Source: Deltaproteobacteria bacterium (GTDB taxonomy: Bacteria > Desulfobacterota > Syntrophia > Syntrophales > UBA2210). Taken from it: 18,904 bases of DNA. Position 1 is the first letter of the stretch. Each line of letters starts with the position of its first letter. The stretch spans positions 1-18,904 of the forward strand of contig JAFDAR010000003.1 of the NCBI GenBank assembly GCA_019313735.1, written 5' to 3'. Made by a program: the position numbers and the translations under genes. The notes beneath the pieces are model-generated. The model was not told the DNA's origin. It ran no database searches and was given only the letters and a program-made list of their open reading frames with translations. Below, piece after piece: positions 6,783 through 13,483 of the stretch.

Positions 6783-8087
6783 ATGCTAACTATTGCCGAT
6801 TACCTACTTATATCTCCCGACTGGGGAGAGCCGATCTCTTATAGCAGGCGCTGGCAAACCGCCATTCAAAACGTCATTACCGGAGCGGAAAAACGAGCTG
6901 CCCTGTTTACCTGGCCGAGACGATCTCTTTCCTATATCTTGCAGGCCATGAGCGCCGCCGAATCGAATTACGTGAAAAGAAAACTCTTTAAAAATTTGCA
7001 CAATATCTGGGGCATCCCTTTCTGGCAGGATCGTACCACATTGAGCGTACAGGCCGATGCGGGGCAAGCAATCCTGCAAGTGGGATCGACCGAGAACCGG
7101 AATTTTGAAATAGGCGCTCCGTATATTATCCAGGAAAGCGAAGCATCATATGAAACGGGAGAGATTTCTGATCTGACGGCCACGCAAATTACTGTAAAGA
7201 GTAATCTCAATAACACATGGGCAGCCGGGACAGACGTCTATCCTGTTCTGCAGGCCAGGCTTCAGCCGACCCAAAAATTGGGTATGATCACCGCCGGAAT
7301 CGGAGATATCCGGATTGAAGCGAAAGAGGCGTTTGATTCAGGGATAACGCGATATATCGGCGATGCATCTGATTTCGATACATACAAAGGGATTCCGGTG
7401 TTTGGGATAGAGCCGGATCTTGCGGATGGCGTAGTTCAGGGGTTTTCTCATCCATACAAACTGCTGCAGTTTTTTGGATCGGAATATTTACATTCGAACA
7501 CCCTCGAAACCGGTTTCAGGATAAGCGCAAAATTCTTCGAAACAGGGAAAGCGCCGATTTGGGATGTCCTGGATTTTTTTGATGCCATGATGGGGCGACA
7601 TGGTCATTTCTGGTTTCCGTCATGGCAATCGGACATCGTTGTAACGGGGGCGATTGCGGCTACAGATACGCAGCTCACGATCGAGGATATCGACTATGAT
7701 TCCTACTGGGCAAACCCATATGTGGGCAGATATATATATCTGCTCTTTCCTGATGGGATCGGGGTATGCCGCAGGATAATGGGACATCCTTCCGATACGG
7801 TTATCACACTGGAGGAAGCCGTGGGTAAAGCATGTTCCGCCGACGAGCTGGATTCTCTGCTCGTATCGTTTTTACATCTGTCCAGATTTGATGCGGACGA
7901 AATAAAAACTGAATATATAAGCGAGGATTTGGGGGAGATAAAGGTCCGGGCCAAAACTATTTATTCCGAAGCTGCTGAAACAGTTGCGACCACCACTACC
8001 ACTACCACCACATCTTCATCAACGAGCTCAAGCTCCTCAACGGCCTCAACCACGAGCTCAAGCTCGACGACCTCAACAACGGCTTAA
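6783..8087 (+). CDS. Distal tail protein, two-domain, with Thr/Ser-rich tail
   Basis: This 434-residue protein begins one base after the tape measure stop, with AGGAGG at 6764-6769. It falls into two similar beta-rich parts: N-terminal DWGEPISYSRRWQTAIQ with ALFTWPRRSLSYIL, and a second part from about 220 with FSHPYKLLQFFGSEYLHS, GHFWFPSWQSDIVV and LLFPDGIGVCRRI. Duplication of a distal-tail-like domain is seen in GTA-type tails at this map position (after the tape measure, before the DUF2163 hub gene). The last 32 residues (7989-8084) are only Thr, Ser and Ala, a mucin-like tail that should be disordered and exposed. The family assignment rests on order and general pattern, not on a diagnostic motif. 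Confidence 0.65.
   Translation: MLTIADYLLISPDWGEPISYSRRWQTAIQNVITGAEKRAALFTWPRRSLSYILQAMSAAESNYVKRKLFKNLHNIWGIPFWQDRTTLSVQADAGQAILQVGSTENRNFEIGAPYIIQESEASYETGEISDLTATQITVKSNLNNTWAAGTDVYPVLQARLQPTQKLGMITAGIGDIRIEAKEAFDSGITRYIGDASDFDTYKGIPVFGIEPDLADGVVQGFSHPYKLLQFFGSEYLHSNTLETGFRISAKFFETGKAPIWDVLDFFDAMMGRHGHFWFPSWQSDIVVTGAIAATDTQLTIEDIDYDSYWANPYVGRYIYLLFPDGIGVCRRIMGHPSDTVITLEEAVGKACSADELDSLLVSFLHLSRFDADEIKTEYISEDLGEIKVRAKTIYSEAAETVATTTTTTTTSSSTSSSSSTASTTSSSSTTSTTA
7989..8084 (+). repeat. Thr/Ser-rich coding tract of the distal tail gene
   Basis: Thirty-two consecutive codons specify eight Thr and then mixed Ser/Thr with three Ala. The DNA contains an imperfect internal duplication: ACGAGCTCAAGCTC occurs at 8022-8035 and again at 8052-8065. 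The tract ends immediately at the stop codon and precedes a heptamer repeat array in the spacer. Confidence 0.93.
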
Positions 8088-8089
8088 TT

Positions 8090-8123
8090 TTGAATTGATA
8101 ACCGATAACCGATGACCAATAAC
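8090..8123 (+). repeat. Tandem heptamer array in the spacer
   Basis: Four heptamers lie in register: TTGAATT (8090-8096), GATAACC (8097-8103), GATAACC (8104-8110), GATGACC (8111-8117), then AATAAC. It fills the 37-base gap between the distal tail gene and the next ATG at 8125, leaving no recognisable Shine-Dalgarno. TTGAATT is the same heptamer that forms the array at 12902-12922. Confidence 0.78.
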
Positions 8124-8124
8124 T

Positions 8125-8946
8125 ATGAAATCCGCAACTCAGGACTACATCGACAAAGAAGAGGCCGCTGAACGCAAACCGGTGGAATTATACCATTTGT
8201 GGCGGGAAGACGGCTCTGAACACTGGTATTATACCAGCGGCGATGTCCTGGTGACATATGATACGCATGACTACGTCCCCGCAACTTTGAGGCGGACGTC
8301 GGTAAATTATCAGGCTGAAATAGATGTCACGTCCATGAAAATCACCACCGCTTTCGTTGAGACGCCGGTCCTGGAATTTATAGCGGTTAATCCCATTGAA
8401 ATCCTGTGGGTGTCCGTTATGAAGCTGTTCCGGGATCAAGATCCTCTGGAAGAATCAGTTATTTTTGTAGGACAGATTAAAAATGTTTCATTTAAAGGGG
8501 CGCAGGCTACGATTGATTGTGTAGGGTTTGAACAGTTTTTAAAAGAACCCGTCCCTGTTTATCGATATCAGTTAACATGCAACAACTCTCTTTTTGACGC
8601 GAATTGCGGAAAACTGAAAGCAGACTACAAGGTAACTGAAACCGTTTTCGTGAATGACGCGAAAACAAAATTAACAGGAGCATTATTCGGGGATAAAGAG
8701 GGTGGATATTTTACTGGCGGAGAAGCTGTATTCGGACATCAATCCGTTTCTATTGTTGCGCATGTCGGCGCGGAAATAACCTTAACGCATAAGATGCAGG
8801 GCATCACAGATTCCGATTCAGTGGACGTTTACCCCGGTTGTGACGGGCGCGCCGAAACGTGCAGGGATAAATACGACAATATATTAAATTTTTTCGGATT
8901 CCCGTTTATCCCTCTGGAAAATCCGGCGATGAGGGTAACATGGTAA
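8125..8946 (+). CDS. DUF2163-like tail hub protein (GTA ORFG13-like) with four conserved cysteines
   Basis: This 273-residue protein has the layout of the DUF2163/phage BR0599 family: an N-terminal beta-rich domain (ELYHLWREDGSEHWYYTSG, VNYQAEIDVTSMKITTA) and the C-terminal signature GCDGRAETCRDKYDNILNFF followed by GFPFIPLENP. Cys152, Cys161, Cys239 and Cys246 occupy the positions of the cysteines that bind an iron-sulfur cluster in the related GTA hub protein, so a metal or Fe-S site is likely. It forms part of the tail hub next to the distal tail protein. The following peptidase gene overlaps it by 7 bases, as in GTA clusters. No strong ribosome binding site precedes the start. Confidence 0.82.
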   Translation: MKSATQDYIDKEEAAERKPVELYHLWREDGSEHWYYTSGDVLVTYDTHDYVPATLRRTSVNYQAEIDVTSMKITTAFVETPVLEFIAVNPIEILWVSVMKLFRDQDPLEESVIFVGQIKNVSFKGAQATIDCVGFEQFLKEPVPVYRYQLTCNNSLFDANCGKLKADYKVTETVFVNDAKTKLTGALFGDKEGGYFTGGEAVFGHQSVSIVAHVGAEITLTHKMQGITDSDSVDVYPGCDGRAETCRDKYDNILNFFGFPFIPLENPAMRVTW

Positions 8947-9398
8947 ATCAAGCGTATTTTGAAAATACTGAACGACAAAATCAACTTAAAAAAATTCTTG
9001 ATGAATGGTTAAACACGCCTTTCCGGCATCATTGCGGAGTAAAAGGAAAGGGATGTGATTGCATTCATTTTGTTGCCCGGGTTTTTGAGGAGATGGGGAT
9101 CTTGAGTTGGCGAAAAGGTTTGATTGATTCGTATCCCCGGGACTGGCATCTGCACAACACGAGAGAAAGGCTTTCAGAAGGGATTGAAAAAGAGCTTAAG
9201 GTCAAAAAAATTAATTTAAGCGAGCTTAAAAACGGGGATATCCTCCTGTCCCATTATGGCAGGGCCGCCTCTCATGCGGCTATATTTTTCGGGGATTACG
9301 TCTATCAATCCATTGCGCCTATAGGCGTCTGCAAGACCCCTGCGTCCGACAGGGCGTTCAGGCGTCAAATGAAATTTGCATACAGGATAATGAAATGA
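8940..9398 (+). CDS. NlpC/P60 family tail peptidase (GTA ORFG14-like)
   Basis: This 152-residue protein belongs to the NlpC/P60 cysteine peptidases that cut peptide bonds in peptidoglycan stems and help a phage tail pass the cell wall. The catalytic region is TPFRHHCGVKGKGCDCIHFV; by analogy with GxDC motifs, Cys41 is the nucleophile. SHAAIFFGD supplies His112, and the third residue would lie in the YQSIAPIGV segment. LKNGDILLSH before the His is the usual hydrophobic strand. The gene overlaps its upstream neighbour by 7 bases and its downstream neighbour by 4 (ATGA), so the three are translationally coupled. No lysis genes are nearby, which supports a virion role. Confidence 0.88.
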   Translation: MVNQAYFENTERQNQLKKILDEWLNTPFRHHCGVKGKGCDCIHFVARVFEEMGILSWRKGLIDSYPRDWHLHNTRERLSEGIEKELKVKKINLSELKNGDILLSHYGRAASHAAIFFGDYVYQSIAPIGVCKTPASDRAFRRQMKFAYRIMK

Positions 9399-11509
9399 GT
9401 ATAGGCTCTATAATCGGCGGTGTTGTGGGTGGTGTTATCGGGTTTGTCGTATCTTGTGGCAATCCGATGGGGGCAGCGATTGGCGCCGGTATCGGGTTTG
9501 GCCTGGGCATGGTTATTGATCCTATTACTCCGGACGTCACCAATTCTGCCGGCATCCCGAATCCTGAAAAAACCGTAATGCAGTCAACGACAGGAAGTCC
9601 CATCCCCGATCTTGCGGGCGCAGCGAAAATTACAGGACATCTTTTGTGCTTTGGCAAAGAAAAAAATGTCGCTCAGTACTCCGATCCTCCGGGTGGAGGA
9701 AAAGGAGGCGGCTCTGATCCGGAGCCGCAACTCACGGGATATAAATATTACATGTCCTGGGCGCTCGGTATTTGTATGGGGCCCGTAGATGTGCTCTGCG
9801 CGATATTCAAAAACGACGAGATTGTCTGGGAGGGCGCGCTTTCGTGCCCGGCTTCAGGGGGGGAAGAGACGATTGCGATTCCCGGTGTCGGCGCTTGTGT
9901 TTTTTATTTTGGCACAAACGACCATTCTCAAAATTCCAAAGTGGGAGAGATTATCGGGGATTCGACATTAAATGCGCCTCTTCGGAATATGTGCTGGTGT
10001 TTCATGGATGATTGCTACATCGGCGAATATAACAGGACGCCGACGTTCTCTTTTGTTGTAAAAAAACAGCCCGAGAATGCTTTTTCGTCGAGGTGTGAAA
10101 TCCAGCAATATGACTGCAATCCTGCTCATGTATTATGGTATATATTGCATAATCTAATAGGGTTGCCTGAGGAATGGCTGCATGCGGATGACTTTAGCGC
10201 CCTGGCAGGTGCGCTGGCGGATGAAGGGCGGGGCATAAGTGTTTTGTTCGACAGGCAGCAAAGCGCTTTAACGTATATGCAAATGATTTTTTCGCATATT
10301 GACGGGATAATTCGATATGGCTCAGATGGGAAATTTCATCCTAAATTAATTCGAGGTGATTATAATGTCGATGATTTGCCCCTGCTTGACGAAACCGCTA
10401 TGTTGGATGATCCGACGTTTACGCGGAAAAGCTGGATAGACACGATCAATGAGATGAAAGTGCAGTATACTGAAATTGTCGGTGTGAGCAGAGCTTCTCT
10501 TTGGGGGGCGGGATATAATAATCATGGAGAGCTTTGTTTGGGACACACTGATCAAAAGATAGTTTTTACTCAGGGACAGTCTGTCGGGGAGTATGTTAGT
10601 TGTGGTTTTAGCGCTACTCTACTAATTGATAATTTTGGGACTTTGTGGGTTGTTGGTAGTAATACCTACGGTCAGTTAGGTTTGGGGGATACCAGTTCCA
10701 GGCATGTTCTTACAAAAGTGAATACAGACACCTGGAAGCGCGCTAAAATGGGTTTTGAAGTATCTTTGGCTGTTAGAGCTGATAGTTCTCTTTGGGGTGC
10801 GGGGAGAAACCACTACGGAGAGTTGGGTTTAGGAGACAAGAGCCAAAGAAACTCTTTAACTTTTATAGGTGGGGGCTGGCAAGATGTTCATTGTGGGAGT
10901 ATGCATAGTGCGGCTATTAGGAGGGATGGGACTTTAAAGGTTGTCGGAGCAAATAGCTGGGGGCAACTTGGTTTAGGGGATACTCAAGAGAGGCTTACTT
11001 TTGCTTCGGTGGGACCGGATTTTATAGACGTTGCGTGTGGGTATACACATACTGTGGCAATTCAATTAGGTGGGAACATTTTATCTACAGGGACCAATAA
11101 CTGGGGTCAGTTAGGCTTAGGAGACACTGATTCCAGAAATTCTTTTACTTTGATGGGGCAAGATTGGCAAAGTGTTAGTTGTGGTAATAGCCATACTATG
11201 GCAATTCAGTCTGATGGGACTCTCTGGGGGACAGGGTATAATGCAGAGGGACAGCTTGGTCTGGGAGACGACAATCCTAGGAATGTTTTAACTCAAGTAA
11301 ATCAAGAGATTTGGACGTATGTTGAGTGCGGTAATAATTATACTATGGCCATTAAAAAAGACGGCACTCTTTGGGCTACGGGGTATAATTCATTCGGCCA
11401 ACTTGGTTTAGGAGACACTGATACGAGGTATGTTTTCACTCAAGTAGGGGAAGATACTTGGAAAAGTATATCGTGTGGAAATCGTAATAGTGTAGGATTT
11501 AAAGATTAA
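9395..11509 (+). CDS. Tail-tip/host-specificity protein N-terminal half fused to seven RCC1 repeats
   Basis: The 704-residue protein has two unlike halves. Residues 1-362 look like the start of a tail-tip (lambda J/GTA ORFG15-like) protein: a Gly-rich hydrophobic start (MSIGSIIGGVVGGVIGFVV), IPDLAGAAKITGHLLCFGK, YKYYMSWALGICMGPVDVL, NRTPTFSFVV, CNPAHVLWYILHNLIGLPEEW and FTRKSWIDTINEMKVQYTEI. Residues about 363-704 are seven repeats of 47-51 residues of the type LWGxGxNxxGQLGLGDT...R...W..V.CG..HT.AI..DG, which is the RCC1/BNR propeller repeat; seven copies would close one beta-propeller. The following gene looks like the remainder of the tip protein, so the RCC1 block appears to interrupt an ancestral single gene. 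The propeller could serve as a receptor-binding domain. Its bases are visibly poorer in G+C than the N-terminal half. Confidence 0.85.
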   Translation: MSIGSIIGGVVGGVIGFVVSCGNPMGAAIGAGIGFGLGMVIDPITPDVTNSAGIPNPEKTVMQSTTGSPIPDLAGAAKITGHLLCFGKEKNVAQYSDPPGGGKGGGSDPEPQLTGYKYYMSWALGICMGPVDVLCAIFKNDEIVWEGALSCPASGGEETIAIPGVGACVFYFGTNDHSQNSKVGEIIGDSTLNAPLRNMCWCFMDDCYIGEYNRTPTFSFVVKKQPENAFSSRCEIQQYDCNPAHVLWYILHNLIGLPEEWLHADDFSALAGALADEGRGISVLFDRQQSALTYMQMIFSHIDGIIRYGSDGKFHPKLIRGDYNVDDLPLLDETAMLDDPTFTRKSWIDTINEMKVQYTEIVGVSRASLWGAGYNNHGELCLGHTDQKIVFTQGQSVGEYVSCGFSATLLIDNFGTLWVVGSNTYGQLGLGDTSSRHVLTKVNTDTWKRAKMGFEVSLAVRADSSLWGAGRNHYGELGLGDKSQRNSLTFIGGGWQDVHCGSMHSAAIRRDGTLKVVGANSWGQLGLGDTQERLTFASVGPDFIDVACGYTHTVAIQLGGNILSTGTNNWGQLGLGDTDSRNSFTLMGQDWQSVSCGNSHTMAIQSDGTLWGTGYNAEGQLGLGDDNPRNVLTQVNQEIWTYVECGNNYTMAIKKDGTLWATGYNSFGQLGLGDTDTRYVFTQVGEDTWKSISCGNRNSVGFKD
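10484..11506 (+). repeat. Seven RCC1-type repeats (about 145-base period)
   Basis: The coding DNA repeats with a period near 145 bases. Each unit contains a variant of GGxCAxxTxGGxxTxGGxGA, encoding G-Q-L-G-L-G-D. The first unit is degenerate at protein level (GELCLGHT) and the last ends GNRNSVGFKD. Units differ at many third positions, so they are an established array and not a very recent expansion. The stretch 10621-10680 has 23 G+C in 60, against 30 in 60 at 9721-9780 in the same gene. Confidence 0.88.
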
Positions 11510-11510
11510 A

Positions 11511-12905
11511 ATGGCTATAGATTTTAAAAATTCGATGGCGAGTCCTTATGCAATAGATATCGGGAATTTATCGACCCAGGGCAGGATTGTTTCAAAAACC
11601 ATCAAACTGGCCTCTTTTACCACAAACGAAAACGCTGTTTGGGCGGCAAGGCGCCAACTCCAAAAGGAATCATATCCGTTAGCCTTAATTTCTATCCCGG
11701 TTAACCGGAACCTTTTCCGTCTGGAAGTGGGGGACTGCTTTAAGTTTTCGTACGAAAAATATGACATCTCGAATATGATTTGCCGGGTGGTGCAGATAGC
11801 GGAAGAAAGCCTTAGCTCCGAAACAATAACAATCCATGCGGTGGAGGATGTATTTGCTGTAACATCAACCATCACAGGCGGCGGGGGCGGGGTCAGCCCC
11901 GAGCCGCCTGTCCATGACCCACCCGGACCTTTAAAATTCATAAAAATTATCGAAGAGTCCTATGCCGGCGTCGAATCTGAAAATACCGTGCTGATACCCG
12001 TAGCGGGCAGGAATGCCCTCGTTGAATTGGGCTTTGCCCTGTACATGAGCATAGATGACGGGGAATCATATGATCTTATTGATTATTATCCCTCTCTGAT
12101 GCCCAGAGGGACCCTGGTGGGCGCGTATCCTAAAGATACACATACCATTGACGATGAAGTTGGGATCACTGTCGATTTTGACTTTTCCGAAGACGTTGAC
12201 AACCTCGAAACCACGACTTTTGCAAATATTTTGGCCGCACATAAAAATACAGCGATATTGGGAAACGAAATCCTGTCAATTCAAAGCATTACGCCGGATG
12301 TGGATAATAAATATATTCTTGAAACAATAATTAGAGGACGATTCGGCGCCCAAAAACAAAGCCATGCGGCGGGGACTGTTTTTTGGTTTCTGGATCATAA
12401 TTTAAAAACAGCAATCGGGAAGGAAATAATTCCGGGTATTAATCGAAAATTTAAGCTGGTTCCGTATGATTCATTTAAAGTCGGGGATATCTCAGTTGTC
12501 GAGGTGATTTCGTTTGACATAACGGGCGTGACGAAAACCCCGTACAGTGTAACAAACCTGACCGCCAACGATGGAAATTATGTGTCTCAATATACTGCTG
12601 ATATTGTTTTGGAATGGGATTATCGATACAGAGGAGTCGGGGCGGGGATAGGAGTTCCGGGAGAGGTCCTGCCTGAAACAGATAAGGATGGATTGTTCAG
12701 GATAGAAGTCTGGGTGTCAGGCTCAAAAGCGCGAGATACAGACGGTATCACAGCAGCGACGTGGACTTATACGCAAGCGATGAACGAAGCGGATAATGGG
12801 GCATTGGCAGATGTGGCGCAGTTTAAAGTTTTCAATTATATTGAAACAGAGGGCATTATATACGAATCTGAAGAAACGGAAGTAACATGCAGATTTGAAT
12901 CTTGA
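11511..12905 (+). CDS. Tail-tip protein, C-terminal half (likely split from the upstream gene)
   Basis: This 464-residue protein starts one base after the RCC1 gene's stop, in another frame, with only a weak upstream AGGA. It begins directly with DFKNSMASPYAIDIGN, RIVSKTIKLASFTTNENAVW and FRLEVGDCFKFSYEKYDISN, which in my recollection of related phage tip proteins follow the YTEI segment inside one polypeptide. A Gly/Pro linker (GGGGGVSPEPPVHDPPGPL) lies near 123-141, followed by beta-rich domains including a LETIIRGRFGAQKQSHAAGT segment and a fibronectin-like end (PYSVTNLTANDG...). It should assemble with the upstream product at the tail tip. Whether the two chains restore one fold is not known. 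Confidence 0.75.
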   Translation: MAIDFKNSMASPYAIDIGNLSTQGRIVSKTIKLASFTTNENAVWAARRQLQKESYPLALISIPVNRNLFRLEVGDCFKFSYEKYDISNMICRVVQIAEESLSSETITIHAVEDVFAVTSTITGGGGGVSPEPPVHDPPGPLKFIKIIEESYAGVESENTVLIPVAGRNALVELGFALYMSIDDGESYDLIDYYPSLMPRGTLVGAYPKDTHTIDDEVGITVDFDFSEDVDNLETTTFANILAAHKNTAILGNEILSIQSITPDVDNKYILETIIRGRFGAQKQSHAAGTVFWFLDHNLKTAIGKEIIPGINRKFKLVPYDSFKVGDISVVEVISFDITGVTKTPYSVTNLTANDGNYVSQYTADIVLEWDYRYRGVGAGIGVPGEVLPETDKDGLFRIEVWVSGSKARDTDGITAATWTYTQAMNEADNGALADVAQFKVFNYIETEGIIYESEETEVTCRFES

Positions 12906-12962
12906 ATTTTGAATTTTGAATTAAGCATTTAAAATTAAGCATTTAAAATTGGAGCGAAGCGA
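12902..12962 (+). repeat. Tandem TTGAATT heptamers, tandem 14-mers and GGAGCGAAGCGA word
   Basis: Three perfect TTGAATT heptamers (12902-12922) are followed by two perfect copies of AAGCATTTAAAATT (12923-12936 and 12937-12950) and then GGAGCGAAGCGA (12951-12962). The first heptamer overlaps the stop codon of the preceding gene. The array fills most of the spacer before the next gene; AGAAAGG at 12964-12970 can act as its ribosome binding site. Confidence 0.85.
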
Positions 12963-12978
12963 CAGAAAGGTATAAATT

Positions 12979-13470
12979 ATGACAACGGATAAATACGATC
13001 TCCACACGATTGATTATAGCGTACAGGGGTGGGACGCTATAATGAAAACGGATATGGAAAAACTGGATGCTATGGTTCACGACAGGCTCCTTGGAACGCT
13101 GGGGGAAACCGTTGCCGCGTATAAGGCCGTTTGTATCCCGCGCGGAGAAACGAAATATTTTAAAGCGCTGTCAAACAGATCTAAGCAACCGGCGCTGGGT
13201 TTAACAATTGAATCGGGGGTACTCGACGATGCCATAAGAATACAGCGAGTTGGGCCTATAACCGACACGGGCTGGTCGTGGAGCGTGGGCAGACCTGTAT
13301 ATCTCTCCGGGGAGACGGCGGGCGAGTTGACCCAGGTCGCCCCTCCTGTTGGGAGGCAGATCATGGGCATTGCGTCTGCGGCGGATACGATCATTTTATA
13401 TGGGGCCATCGGATTGGAATCCCTGGCATCGACTACTACGACCACCACCACCACCACAACAACAACATAA
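12979..13470 (+). CDS. Small phage structural protein with C-terminal poly-Thr tail
   Basis: This 163-residue protein is probably virion-associated. The N-terminal part (YDLHTIDYSVQGWDAIMKTDMEKLDAMVHDRL) looks like a helical attachment or trimerisation segment. The rest, with VAAYKAVCIPRGETKYFKAL and GRPVYLSGETAGELTQVAPP, resembles the small beta-barrel domain seen in phage head-fibre and tail-fibre-tip proteins. It ends in Ser plus 12 Thr (13432-13467). By position after the tail-tip genes it could be a short fibre or decoration. The downstream glycosyltransferase gene follows after only 13 bases, with AGGAGG between. The family name is not certain. Confidence 0.65.
   Translation: MTTDKYDLHTIDYSVQGWDAIMKTDMEKLDAMVHDRLLGTLGETVAAYKAVCIPRGETKYFKALSNRSKQPALGLTIESGVLDDAIRIQRVGPITDTGWSWSVGRPVYLSGETAGELTQVAPPVGRQIMGIASAADTIILYGAIGLESLASTTTTTTTTTTTT
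13432..13467 (+). repeat. Poly-Thr coding tract of the small structural gene
   Basis: Twelve Thr codons (ACT 2, ACG 1, ACC 5, ACA 4) follow a TCG Ser codon and end directly at the TAA. Unlike the tail tube tract, this one contains short homocodon blocks (ACC x5, ACA x4), so codon slippage may have contributed to its length. Confidence 0.95.
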
Positions 13471-13483
13471 AGGAGGAGTTGAT

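Noticed and set aside
10484..11506. Repeat array considered as a CRISPR
   Set aside because: The repeats are in frame, about 145 bases long, imperfect, and encode RCC1 units; no constant 25-40 base repeats with unique spacers.
13349..13483. Upstream in-frame extension of the first glycosyltransferase (start at 13349)
   Set aside because: It runs in the wrong frame across the preceding structural gene, and the ATG at 13484 has AGGAGG at good spacing and begins a typical Rossmann strand.
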